Positions 8,045 to 15,895 of a stretch of 36,859 nucleotides of DNA are shown piece after piece. The notes under the pieces were generated by a model that saw only the letters and a program-made list of their open reading frames with translations, searched no databases and was not told the origin of the DNA. Position 1 is the stretch's first letter, and every line of letters starts with the position of its first letter. The DNA lies in NCBI RefSeq assembly GCF_003171715.1, contig NZ_QGHL01000016.1:1-36859 (forward strand), written 5' to 3'. A program made the translations under genes and the position numbers. Source of the stretch: Novosphingobium meiothermophilum. Lineage in GTDB: Bacteria > Pseudomonadota > Alphaproteobacteria > Sphingomonadales > Sphingomonadaceae.

Positions 8045-8395
8045 GTGCTGAGCCGCCTTCCTGCGAACATCATCGGCCGTTTCTGGGCCTTTGTGCTGGC
8101 GCTGACGGTGCTGGCGCACGCAACCATGCCCTTCGAGGCGCCGTTGCAGGCGCGCAGCGGTTCAGCCTTCAGCGCGGCAACTACCGAACTGGCCGTGGCA
8201 CCGCAGCGCAATACCGGCGTGCAGCGGGCCATGCTGCCGATTGCGCCTCCGCCGCCGCAGATGCCTGCAATGGCGGCCCCCGTTGCAGCGCCCCTCGCGC
8301 GGCAGACCGCCTCTTTCTGGCCGCCGCAGACCGCGCCGCCAGCTCCGGCGCCGCTGCTGCTGCGGCCGGCCCCCCGCGCACCGCCTCTTGCCTGA
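8045..8395 (+). CDS. Hypothetical exported alanine/proline-rich protein
   Basis: A 116-residue open frame starting with GTG, 37 bases after the beta-helix gene. Residues 8-28 (IIGRFWAFVLALTVLAHATM) resemble a signal peptide or anchor. The remainder is Ala/Pro-rich, with a PPPP run and repeated AP pairs, and looks disordered; it could span the periplasm. There is no clear ribosome-binding site and no recognised domain. The composition is also what GC-rich non-coding DNA can give, so its reality depends on the hydrophobic start and on its position between two same-strand genes. Confidence 0.45.
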   Translation: MLSRLPANIIGRFWAFVLALTVLAHATMPFEAPLQARSGSAFSAATTELAVAPQRNTGVQRAMLPIAPPPPQMPAMAAPVAAPLARQTASFWPPQTAPPAPAPLLLRPAPRAPPLA

Positions 8396-8446
8396 CCTGC
8401 CGCTGCGCCTTCGGGCGCTGATGAAACGCATGTCAGGAAATCAATC

Positions 8447-8752
8447 ATGTCCAACGATCCCACGATCGCATCTGCGGTCGATGCTCGCCGTGCCCATGTC
8501 GAGGCGCTGCTGACCACCTACCCCGATGTCACGCCCGAAGAGCAGGCCTTGCTCATTACCTGGTTCCGCCGCCAGGCCAGCGCCATGGATGTGGCGCTGG
8601 TGGCCAGCAATCCCGCAGCCGAGCGCGGCTACCGCAAGTTCCGCGCCGACCACATCGACGGGTTCACCCTGAAGGATATTGGCCGGGCGCTGGTCTTTTC
8701 CGGGGTTGTCGCAGCGCTGGTGCTGCTGGCCATATCGGGCGCGCCGGTCTGA
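8447..8752 (+). CDS. Hypothetical small protein with C-terminal membrane anchor
   Basis: A 101-residue protein with a good AGGAA ribosome-binding site 10 bases before the ATG. Residues 1-80 are soluble and mostly helical (EEQALLITWFRRQASAMDVALVAS), and residues 82-98 form one hydrophobic segment at the extreme C-terminus. This suggests a tail-anchored protein with its body in the cytoplasm. I do not recognise a family. It closes the plus-strand group that begins with the SPFH gene and converges on ribA, with a hairpin between them. Confidence 0.7.
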   Translation: MSNDPTIASAVDARRAHVEALLTTYPDVTPEEQALLITWFRRQASAMDVALVASNPAAERGYRKFRADHIDGFTLKDIGRALVFSGVVAALVLLAISGAPV

Positions 8753-8760
8753 TCCGGGGG

Positions 8761-8781
8761 CGCGGGGGCATTGCCCCCGCG
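8761..8781. terminator. GC-rich hairpin between convergent genes
   Basis: An 8-bp perfect stem (CGCGGGGG/CCCCCGCG) with a CATTG loop lies between the stop of the 101-residue gene and the stop of ribA. It has no U-tract on either strand, so it may act as an mRNA end-stabilising or Rho-assisted stop for both directions. Confidence 0.45.
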
Positions 8782-9846
8782 TCAGCGCAGCAGATGCCCG
8801 GTCCGGTCACGCTTGGTTTCAAGATAGCGCCGGTTGTGCGGGTTGGCGGGAAGCTGGTGTGCCACACGTTCCGTCACCTCAAGCCCCAGATCCTGCAAGG
8901 TCTTCACCTTCTGCGGATTGTTCGTGAGCAGGCGCAGCGAGGAAACGCCCAGCAGATCGAGCATCCGCGCCGCAACCGGGAAATCGCGCGCTTCGCTGGG
9001 CAGGCCAAGCCGCTCGTTCGCGTCCACCGTATCGAAGCCCTGATCCTGCAATTCATAGGCGCGCAGCTTGTTGATGAGGCCGATGCCCCGCCCTTCCTGC
9101 CGCAGGTAGAGCAGCACGCCCCAGCCGCCCGCGTTGGCTTCCTCGGCCATGCGGGCAAGGGCTGCATCAAGCTGCGGGCCGCAGTCGCACTTCAGGCTGC
9201 CCAGCACGTCGCCGGTCAGGCATTCACTATGCAGCCGCACCAGCGGGGCGCGTTCGCTGGTCTGCGTGCCAAGGACGAGCGCGACATGTTCGCGCAGGTC
9301 ATCACGCGCGCGAAAGGCGATGATTTCGGCATGTTCGCATGCGTGCACCGGCAGCCGCGCGCGGGCCTGTATCGTCAGGTTCAGCGGATCCTTGAAAGCC
9401 GCAAGATCAGTTGCGGAAACCTCTGCCGCAATCTCCACCCCGGTTGCGATCAGGAACGCAGGCAGAATGCCCGCCAGCCGCGCCATGTCCATCGCGGCGA
9501 TGGCGGCTTCCTGCGCGGTGATCGGGTCTGCCTTGAACGGGCCGCGCAAGGGGCTGCCAAGGTCTTGGGCGGGATCGGCAAGGTTGCGCGCAGCGGCAAG
9601 GCTGAACGGTTCGGCCCCGCGGATCATCACCGGCGCATGGGGAATGGCGGCATCGCGCTGGTTGGCAAGTTTCAGCGTGGCCGCGCGCGCGGCCGAAATC
9701 AGCAGCCGCGCCGCATAGATGCCGGGCTGAACAAAGGCCGTTTCGGCAGGCAGCAGATCAAGCGCGCCGCCTTCCCCCGTTACCCGGATGGCCCAGCCAT
9801 GGCGCAGCGCATCAAGCGCGCGGGCAACATTGCGCGCCTCGCTCAC
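8782..9846 (-). CDS. ribA: GTP cyclohydrolase II with degenerate DHBP-synthase-like N-terminus
   Basis: Opens the imidazole ring of GTP in the first step of riboflavin synthesis. The 354-residue protein has a complete cyclohydrolase II domain from about residue 170. Its zinc cysteines are Cys209, Cys220 and Cys222 (HSECLTGDVLGSLKCDCG), and RQEGRGIGL at 249-257 is the substrate-binding loop. The first 165 residues align in position with the RibB (DHBP synthase) half of RibBA fusions, but the acidic DDE...ENEGD active site is replaced by VTGEGGALDLLPAE, so that half should be inactive. A separate ribB would be needed elsewhere. Its start overlaps the xthA stop by 4 bases (ATGA), indicating translational coupling. 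Confidence 0.92.
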   Translation of the reverse strand: MSEARNVARALDALRHGWAIRVTGEGGALDLLPAETAFVQPGIYAARLLISAARAATLKLANQRDAAIPHAPVMIRGAEPFSLAAARNLADPAQDLGSPLRGPFKADPITAQEAAIAAMDMARLAGILPAFLIATGVEIAAEVSATDLAAFKDPLNLTIQARARLPVHACEHAEIIAFRARDDLREHVALVLGTQTSERAPLVRLHSECLTGDVLGSLKCDCGPQLDAALARMAEEANAGGWGVLLYLRQEGRGIGLINKLRAYELQDQGFDTVDANERLGLPSEARDFPVAARMLDLLGVSSLRLLTNNPQKVKTLQDLGLEVTERVAHQLPANPHNRRYLETKRDRTGHLLR

Positions 9847-10634
9847 AGGTCCAGCTCGGTCATCAGCGGCACATGGTCCGAAGGCTGGTCCCAGCGCCGT
9901 GTCTCCTCGATGAAGCGGTGGGCGCGGCTTTGCGCGGCAACCTCAGGCGAGGCCCACATGTGGTCAAGCCGCCGTCCCTGATCCTTGTTGCGCCAGTAGG
10001 AGCGGTAGGACCACCACGAATAGTTGCGTTCCGGCGCGGGGATGTGTTTGCGCCCCAGATCGACCCAGCCATGGGCATCGGCAAAGCGCTGAAGCGTTTC
10101 GACCTCTACCGGCGTGTGGCTTACCACCTTCAGCAGCGCCTTGTGATCATAGACATCGCATTCCAGCGGCGCGATGTTGAAATCGCCCACGATCAGCGTC
10201 GGCCGGTCAATCCGTTCGGCCCAGCGGGTCATGCGTTCAAGAAAGTCCAGCTTCTGGCCGAACTTGGGGTTCACCTCGCGGTCGGCCACATCGCCGCCGG
10301 CGGGGATGTAGACATTCTCCAGAACAAGCCCCTGACCCGGCCCCAGCAGTTCCACGCCGATGTGCCGCGCCTCGCCATTGTCCTGCCAGTCATGCCTGCT
10401 GACATCGCGCAGCGGTATGCGGCTGACAGTGGCCACGCCGTGATAGCCCTTCTGCCCGTGCACTGCCCGGTGAACATATCCCAGCTTCTCGAACACTTCG
10501 TGCGGGAACGCGGTCTCGGCGCACTTGATCTCCTGAAGGCACAGGACATCGGGCGATTCCTGCGCGAGAAAGCGTTCGACCTGATCGGCGCGCAGGCGGA
10601 CCGAATTGATGTTCCATGTGGCAATCGAGATCAT
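9843..10634 (-). CDS. xthA: Exodeoxyribonuclease III
   Basis: Cleaves abasic sites and removes 3' nucleotides or blocks during base excision repair. The 263-residue protein has every catalytic element of the EEP/ExoIII family: WNINS (Asn8, Asn10), LQEIK (Glu35), NVYIPAGG (Tyr109), GDFNIAP (Asp151, Asn153), RLDHMW (Asp224) and SDHVP (His254). It starts with ATG at the conserved MISIATWN. It is the first gene of a pair with ribA, overlapping it by 4 bases. The upstream 319 bases before lolA hold no gene but a probable small RNA and terminator. Confidence 0.96.
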   Translation of the reverse strand: MISIATWNINSVRLRADQVERFLAQESPDVLCLQEIKCAETAFPHEVFEKLGYVHRAVHGQKGYHGVATVSRIPLRDVSRHDWQDNGEARHIGVELLGPGQGLVLENVYIPAGGDVADREVNPKFGQKLDFLERMTRWAERIDRPTLIVGDFNIAPLECDVYDHKALLKVVSHTPVEVETLQRFADAHGWVDLGRKHIPAPERNYSWWSYRSYWRNKDQGRRLDHMWASPEVAAQSRAHRFIEETRRWDQPSDHVPLMTELDL

Positions 10635-10727
10635 GCGCCCTGCTTTAGGTATGCGGGCGCGGCTTTACCAGACGGGATGTGGACCAGACAGGATGGGGTT
10701 AGGGCTGGCGGGACGGCCGGTGATGAT

Positions 10728-10865
10728 CGGGAAGAACAAAACCCTCGGACCGGGGGCATTGGTCCGAGGGTTCCATTCGCGTTCGTCACGCTTGACGAGA
10801 GGCCTTCAGGAGACCGGGCAACAGGGGGGAAACCCGTCTCGACCGCCTCGTCACGAACGGTTTAG
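10728..10865 (-). ncRNA. Candidate small RNA (or lolA 3' UTR RNA) with C-rich loop
   Basis: Read on the minus strand, 10859-10780 folds into a long rod. The outer stem is CGTTCG/CGAACG (10854-10859 with 10780-10785). After a 7-base bulge comes TGACGAG pairing with CTCGTCA (+ strand 10793-10799 with 10847-10853). The apical stem is GAGACGGG/CCC-GTCTC, with a 14-base loop containing a CCCCCC run. About 10 bases later a strong terminator follows (10740-10772). A C-rich exposed loop is typical of alphaproteobacterial RNAs that bind Shine-Dalgarno sequences. It begins about 90 bases after the lolA stop, so it could be made independently or cut from the lolA message. I cannot assign a known RNA family. 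Confidence 0.5.
10740..10772 (-). terminator. Factor-independent terminator downstream of lolA / small RNA
   Basis: A perfect 12-bp stem (AACCCTCGGACC at 10740-10751 with GGTCCGAGGGTT at 10761-10772) and a 9-base loop. On the minus strand it is followed by TTGTTCTTCC, a usable U-rich tail. It separates lolA from xthA. Confidence 0.8.
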
Positions 10866-10953
10866 GCCATGAACGCTTTCCACCCGATGAACAGCCCCGT
10901 CAGGCTTGTCGCAACTTGTCGCACGATGCGAACGGCCGGTCAGGAAACGTTCC

Positions 10954-11613
10954 TCAGCGCCGCGATGCAGGGCGGGGATCAGTCCACCGGAACGTCTTGT
11001 CATCCACCGCCACGCCATATTCATGGCCCGAAAGGCGCACGGTGGTCTGCTTGTTCTGCGCATCGGTGGCGACCCACGAATCAAGCTGCAATCCGCCCGG
11101 CGCAGCGCCATTGCGCGCGAAGATCATGGTGATCGTGCCATATTCGGGGTGCTTGGGATCGCGCACACGCAGGCTGACGACGCCGCTTGCGCCCGTCGGG
11201 ATCTGCTGGGCAAATCGCGCAACGTCCTTCTGGGGATCGAGCAGCGCGCCCAGCGGGCTGTTGCCGATGGGCCAGCGCTGCACCTGCCGCACCTCGTAAT
11301 CGATCATGGTAAGTGCCTTGCCATCACCCACGATGAGCAGCGGCACACCCTTTTCATACTGGAAGCGGACCTTGCCGGGGCGCTTGAGCGTGAGCACACC
11401 CGAAACGGACTGGCCGGTGCGGTCTGTCTGCACGAAATTGGCCCGCAGGGTGGTAATCCCGCGCAGCGCGGCCACGGCCCGGTCGATGTCGGTCTGCGGA
11501 GCCTGCGCGGCAAGGGGCTGCGGCAGCACCATGGCGCCTGCCGGGGCGAGCACAAGCGAAAGGGCCGCGACGGGGCGGCCCATTCTGCGAAGTCTGGAAA
11601 AAATCGTGTTCAT
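10954..11613 (-). CDS. lolA: Outer-membrane lipoprotein carrier protein
   Basis: A periplasmic chaperone that takes lipoproteins from the LolCDE exporter to the outer membrane. The 219-residue protein has a signal peptide (basic MNTIFSRLRR, hydrophobic core, cleavage near PLAAQA at about residues 32-37). The LolA fold follows, with the typical LRANFVQTDRTGQSVSG opening, KRPGKVRFQYE and a central hydrophobic DYEVRQVQRWPI strand. I chose the ATG at 11613 because AAGGAA sits 8 bases upstream and the signal peptide begins there; an in-frame start 20 codons earlier adds unrelated residues. Client lipoproteins include the OmpA-like one at 32.6 kb. Confidence 0.9.
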   Translation of the reverse strand: MNTIFSRLRRMGRPVAALSLVLAPAGAMVLPQPLAAQAPQTDIDRAVAALRGITTLRANFVQTDRTGQSVSGVLTLKRPGKVRFQYEKGVPLLIVGDGKALTMIDYEVRQVQRWPIGNSPLGALLDPQKDVARFAQQIPTGASGVVSLRVRDPKHPEYGTITMIFARNGAAPGGLQLDSWVATDAQNKQTTVRLSGHEYGVAVDDKTFRWTDPRPASRR

Positions 11614-11742
11614 CGCCGTTCCTTGCAGTTTCGGCGTTGAACTCCCCGTGAACCGGACCCCCGTCAGCCACACCCGCGCAAACCTGCCCGGTTCCTTGGG
11701 TGGGGCGGGGTCGGCCCGGCGGGAGGAGAGGCGCAGGCGCGC

Positions 11743-11910
11743 TTACTTGATCTTCGCTTCCTTGAACTCGACGTGCTTGCGCACGACCGGGTCATACTTG
11801 CGGAAGGTCATCTTTTCGGTGGTGTTGCGGGGGTTCTTCTTGGTCACGTAGAAGAAGCCGGTGTCAGCGGTCGAGACCAGACGGATCTTGACGGTGGTGG
11901 GCTTTGCCAT
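11743..11910 (-). CDS. rpmG: 50S ribosomal protein L33
   Basis: A 55-residue basic protein beginning [20 protein letters not shown] and ending EFKEAKIK, the L33 sequence of alphaproteobacteria at normal length. The segment [20 protein letters not shown] is diagnostic. It lacks the paired Cys-X-X-Cys zinc motifs, so it is the zinc-independent form. An AGGA ribosome-binding site precedes the ATG by about 8 bases. It lies upstream of lolA on the same strand, 129 bases apart, and is divergent from the phenylalanine hydroxylase gene. Confidence 0.97.
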   Translation of the reverse strand: MAKPTTVKIRLVSTADTGFFYVTKKNPRNTTEKMTFRKYDPVVRKHVEFKEAKIK

Positions 11911-12093
11911 GGCTCTATCCTGAACTTTCGCGCGCGAATCTGAAAACGAATGTGGCGGCGCGTTTCCACGCCGCCGTCACAGGGTGGGGCCGTTGGGATA
12001 GAATCGCGGCGAAGTCAAGCCTGCACAACCCGCCGCCGCGATTTGCCGGAAACGCGCAGGCGTGCTATTGGTTGCAATGGAAACCATATCAAG

Positions 12094-13065
12094 ATGTCAC
12101 CCGCACCGCCCGACCATGACCTGCCGACGATGACCTGCACGCCCGCATCCTCCGACTTTTCGCGCCTGCCCGATATGGCGGAAGGTATCTATACGGCACC
12201 GCTGAAACGCCCTGAGCGGGTGGGGGCTGACTGGCTGGAGCCTGCCCAGCGGCGCTATTCGGCACAGGAACATGCCATCTGGGATGAACTGTTCGCGCGG
12301 CAGATGCGCCTTCTTCCGGGCCGGGCATGCAGGGCATTCCTTGACGGGCTTGAGCGGCTTGACCTCGGCCGTGGCGGAGTGCCCGATTTCGCGCAGCTGT
12401 CGCAGCAGCTCGGCGCGCTCACCGGGTGGAGCGTGGTGCCCGTGCCCATGCTGATCCCCGATCACGTGTTCTTCTGGCATCTTGCCAACCGCCGCTTCCC
12501 GGCGGGCAACTTCATCCGTTCAGCCGAAACGCTCGACTACATCCAGGAACCCGACGTGTTCCACGACGTGTTCGGCCATGTGCCCATGCTGGCCGACCCG
12601 ACCTATGCCGATTACATGCAGGAATATGGCCGCGCGGGCTGGAAGGCGATGCGTTACAACCGGCTGAAGGCGCTGGGCGCGCTCTATTGGTACACGGTCG
12701 AGTTCGGGCTGGTGATCGAGGACGGGCACCTGCGCGTCTATGGCGCGGGCATCCTGTCCGGCCCGCGCGAGGCGGTGTTCGCACTTGAAGGGCAATCACC
12801 CAACCGCATCATGCTCAACGTCGACCGGGTGATGCGCACCGATTACGTGATCGATGATCTTCAGCCCACCTACTTCGTGATCGAAAGCTTCGCCGATCTC
12901 TACCGGCAGACGGTGGAGCGTGATTTCGACCGCCTTTACCGCAGCCTTGGCCCCGGCTTCACCTATGCCAATACCGCCGTGATCGACGTGGACGATGTGC
13001 TGCACCGGGGAACGCTGGAATATCACTTGCGCGGCGGCCGCCATTCGGGCGCCGTGCCGGTGTAG
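12094..13065 (+). CDS. phhA: Phenylalanine 4-monooxygenase
   Basis: Converts phenylalanine to tyrosine with tetrahydropterin, oxygen and non-haem iron. The 323-residue protein is the compact bacterial catalytic domain without an ACT regulatory domain. Iron ligands are His157 and His162 (FHDVFGHVP) and Glu203 (YWYTVEFGL), all intact, and the N-terminal RRYSAQEHAIWDELFARQ segment is typical. I chose the ATG at 12094, with GGAAA about 10 bases upstream; an ATG 12 codons later is almost as likely. An imperfect repeat TGGTT-N8-AACCA (12069-12086) covers the start region and might bind a regulator. No pterin-4a-carbinolamine dehydratase gene is adjacent. Confidence 0.93.
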   Translation: MSPAPPDHDLPTMTCTPASSDFSRLPDMAEGIYTAPLKRPERVGADWLEPAQRRYSAQEHAIWDELFARQMRLLPGRACRAFLDGLERLDLGRGGVPDFAQLSQQLGALTGWSVVPVPMLIPDHVFFWHLANRRFPAGNFIRSAETLDYIQEPDVFHDVFGHVPMLADPTYADYMQEYGRAGWKAMRYNRLKALGALYWYTVEFGLVIEDGHLRVYGAGILSGPREAVFALEGQSPNRIMLNVDRVMRTDYVIDDLQPTYFVIESFADLYRQTVERDFDRLYRSLGPGFTYANTAVIDVDDVLHRGTLEYHLRGGRHSGAVPV

Positions 13066-13077
13066 CGGCGCGGCGCT

Positions 13078-13890
13078 TCAGCGCAGGCCCAGCCAGACAA
13101 GCGCCGCCGCACCGGCGGCGATGCGATACCATGCAAACGGCTTGAAACCCGCACGGCTGACATAGGCAACAAAGAGCCGGATCACCGCCAGCGCCACCAC
13201 GAACGACACGGCAAAGCCCACCGCGATTTCCGACCAGCCCACGCCCATCGTGCCGCTCATCAGGGCCTCGCGGCTGTCGAGCAATTCAAGCGTCGTGGCA
13301 CCCAGCATGGTGGGTATGGCAAGGAAGAAACTGAACTCGGCCGCCGTGCGCCGTTCAATGCCCATGGCCAGCGCCCCCATGATCGTGGCGCCCGAACGGC
13401 TGACGCCGGGCACCATCGAAAGACACTGCACGATGCCAACGCCTAGCGCCTGTTTCACCGGGAGTTCGCCGATGCCTGTCGGCTCGCCAGGCTTCGCCAG
13501 CTTCTCGATCGCCAGAATGGCAATGCCGCCCACGATCAGCGCCCAGCACACCACCGCAGGGCTGCCCAGCAGAACGTTGATGTGCTTCTTGAGCGCAAGG
13601 CCAAGGATGGCGGAAGGCAGGAAGGCGACCAAAAGGTTGCGCAGGAAGCGCAGCGAGATCGGCTCAAGGCGCAAAAGGCCCATGCCCACGGCCCAGAAGG
13701 TGCGCCAGTATTGCACCACCACGGCCAGAATCGCGCCAAGCTGGATCACCACGTTGAAGGTGGCCCACTGCTGCGCGTCATAGCCGAAAAGCTCGGTGGC
13801 AAGGATGAGGTGCCCGGTCGAGGAGACCGGGATGAACTCGGTGAGGCCCTCGACAATGCCGAGCAGAATGGCGGTGACGATCGTATCCAT
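13078..13890 (-). CDS. uppP: Undecaprenyl-diphosphatase
   Basis: An inner-membrane enzyme that dephosphorylates undecaprenyl pyrophosphate so the lipid carrier can be reused for peptidoglycan and polysaccharide; it also gives bacitracin tolerance. The 270-residue protein has about eight hydrophobic segments. The family's catalytic motif EGLTEFIPVSSTGHL is at residues 14-28 and PGVSRSGAT is in the second half. Length is normal for BacA/UppP. It is convergent with the phenylalanine hydroxylase gene (12 bases apart) and lies 43 bases after the ABC exporter on the same strand, so those two may share a transcript. Confidence 0.97.
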   Translation of the reverse strand: MDTIVTAILLGIVEGLTEFIPVSSTGHLILATELFGYDAQQWATFNVVIQLGAILAVVVQYWRTFWAVGMGLLRLEPISLRFLRNLLVAFLPSAILGLALKKHINVLLGSPAVVCWALIVGGIAILAIEKLAKPGEPTGIGELPVKQALGVGIVQCLSMVPGVSRSGATIMGALAMGIERRTAAEFSFFLAIPTMLGATTLELLDSREALMSGTMGVGWSEIAVGFAVSFVVALAVIRLFVAYVSRAGFKPFAWYRIAAGAAALVWLGLR

Positions 13891-13933
13891 AATGGCTTTC
13901 GGGGTTTGCCGCGGTGCAGCACGAAGTCAAGGA

Positions 13934-15748
13934 CTATGCGGCCAGTCCATCGAACTGGAGCCGCGCGAGGCGGGCGTAGAGGCCATCGGCGGCGGTCAGG
14001 CTGGCATGGGTGCCCTGCTCGACGATGCGCCCGGATTCCATCACCACGATGCGGTCGGCCGCGCGGATCGTGGCCAGCCGGTGCGCGATGACAAGCGTGG
14101 TGCGGTCCTTCATCAGCCGGTCCAGCGCATCCTGCACCAGCCGTTCGCTTTCGGCATCGAGCGCCGAAGTCGCCTCGTCGAGCAGCAGGATCGGGGCATT
14201 GCGCAGCACCGCGCGGGCAATGGCGATGCGCTGGCGCTGTCCGCCGGAAAGCCGGGTTCCGTCTTCGCCCAGGAAAGTATCAAGCCCTTGCGGCAGTTCG
14301 CGCAGGAACTGTTCTGCATTGGCAGCACGCGCGGCTTCCCAGATCTCCTCGTCGCTGGCGTCCCATCGGCCATAGCGCAGGTTGTCGCGCGCGGAGGCCG
14401 AAAACAGCGTGGCATCCTGCGGGACAAGCGCGGTGCGAGCGCGGATCTCGGCAGGATCGGCGCTGGTCAGCGGCACGCCATCGATGCGCACAGTGCCGCC
14501 GTGAGGATCATAGAAGCGCTGGGCCAGCAGAAACAGGGTGGATTTGCCCGCCCCCGAAGGACCGACGATCGCCACGGTTTCGCCGGGTTCGACGGTGAGC
14601 GTGAAATCGTCGAGCGCCAGCACTTCGGGGCGCGAGGGATAGCGGAACGACACGTTCTGGAACGCGAGTTGGCCGCGTGGCGGCACCGGCAGGACGGTAG
14701 GCCGGGCGGGTGGGGCGATGTCCGGCTCTTCGCGCAGCAGTTCATTGAGGCGTCCTGCCGCACCCGCGCCGCGCAGTAGATCGCCGTAAACCTCGGACAA
14801 GGCGCCCAGCGCGCCCGCCACAAGCCCGGCGGTGATCACGATGGCAAAGATCGTGCCTCCGCTGATGGTCCCTTCGGCCACCCCGATGGCCCCTTCCCAC
14901 ACCAGCATGGTAATGCCGCCGAAGATCAGCAGAATGACGATGGCCGTCATCCCGGCGCGGATCGAGATGCGCCGCAGGGCGGTCTGGAAGGTGGCTTCGA
15001 CCTTCTCTCCGAAGCGGGCGAGTTCGCGGCTTTCCTGCCCGAACGCCTGCACGATCTTCATCGCGCCCAGCACTTCCGAAACGATCACGCCGATTCCGGC
15101 GACCCGGTCCTGGCTTGAACGGGCCACATTGCGCAGGCGGCGGCCGATGACCACGATGGGAACCACCACCAGCGGAATGCCCAGCAGGAGGATCGCCGTC
15201 AGCTTCGGCGCGAGATAGAGCAGATAGCCTACCCCGCCGATGGCGGTAATGGTATTGCGCAGCGCAACCGAAACCGTGGTTCCCACGACCTGTTCGATGA
15301 TCGCGGTATCCGAGGTCATGCGCGAGGCGATTTCCTTGGGGCTGTTCGTCTCGTAGAACGAGGGTGGCAGACGCAGGAGGTTGGCCTGAACCTTGAGGCG
15401 AACATCGGCCACCACGCGCTCGCCCAGCCAAGACACGAAATAAAAGCGGCAGGCAGTGCCGATGGCCAGAACCAGCACGATCAACAAGAGATACTGGAAC
15501 CAGCGGCCCAGTTCATTGACATCGGCACCGGCGGCAAAGCCCTTGTCGACGATCAGGCGGAAGCCGGAAGGGATCGCCAGCGTTGCCGCCGAAGTGACAA
15601 CCAGCGCGGTGGCGGCGGCAACAACCCGCCCCGGATAGCGCGCCGCTTCGGCCCAGACCATGCGCAGCGGGCCGAGGCTGCGGGCCTTGGGTGCCGGTTC
15701 GGTCTGGCCCTGAGGGTGGGATTGCGGGTTCGGGGTCTGCGCGTCCAT
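13934..15748 (-). CDS. ABC exporter, fused permease and ATPase (MsbA-like)
   Basis: A 604-residue half-transporter. A cytoplasmic N-tail of about 40 residues is followed by six membrane helices up to about residue 330, then the nucleotide-binding domain. This contains Walker A GPSGAGKST (396-404), Q-loop VPQD, signature LSGGQ (500-504), Walker B ILLLDE (520-525) and switch His556. Type IV exporters of this kind dimerise and move lipids, lipid-linked glycans or drugs; the MsbA-related group common in alphaproteobacteria fits best. The substrate is not determined. Its neighbour uppP and the nearby glycan genes favour an envelope lipid. The ATG at 15748 has only a weak ribosome-binding site. Confidence 0.88.
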   Translation of the reverse strand: MDAQTPNPQSHPQGQTEPAPKARSLGPLRMVWAEAARYPGRVVAAATALVVTSAATLAIPSGFRLIVDKGFAAGADVNELGRWFQYLLLIVLVLAIGTACRFYFVSWLGERVVADVRLKVQANLLRLPPSFYETNSPKEIASRMTSDTAIIEQVVGTTVSVALRNTITAIGGVGYLLYLAPKLTAILLLGIPLVVVPIVVIGRRLRNVARSSQDRVAGIGVIVSEVLGAMKIVQAFGQESRELARFGEKVEATFQTALRRISIRAGMTAIVILLIFGGITMLVWEGAIGVAEGTISGGTIFAIVITAGLVAGALGALSEVYGDLLRGAGAAGRLNELLREEPDIAPPARPTVLPVPPRGQLAFQNVSFRYPSRPEVLALDDFTLTVEPGETVAIVGPSGAGKSTLFLLAQRFYDPHGGTVRIDGVPLTSADPAEIRARTALVPQDATLFSASARDNLRYGRWDASDEEIWEAARAANAEQFLRELPQGLDTFLGEDGTRLSGGQRQRIAIARAVLRNAPILLLDEATSALDAESERLVQDALDRLMKDRTTLVIAHRLATIRAADRIVVMESGRIVEQGTHASLTAADGLYARLARLQFDGLAA

Positions 15749-15803
15749 GGCCGACGCCTAGCCCAAGGCAGGCCGGGCCGAAAGGGGGCGCTTGCGTGAC
15801 GGG

Positions 15804-15823
15804 TGCATTGTTGCATTGCACAA
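15804..15823. promoter_or_regulatory. PhaR-like TGCA-rich operator upstream of phaZ
   Basis: TGCATTGTTGCATTGCACAA contains TGCATTGCACAA (15812-15823), a full match to the TGCRNYGCASMA consensus that I recall for PhbF/PhaR, next to a second partial copy starting at 15804. It lies about 73 bases before the phaZ start and 56 bases upstream of the divergent ABC transporter. PhaR proteins sense PHB granules and control phasin and PHA genes, so the location is apt. Confidence 0.55.
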
Positions 15824-15895
15824 ATGCGCGAATCGCGGCACTTTGCAGGGCAACGTCCGCCATGCGGCGGTTGAAAATGAAAAAAGGTGCTCGCA

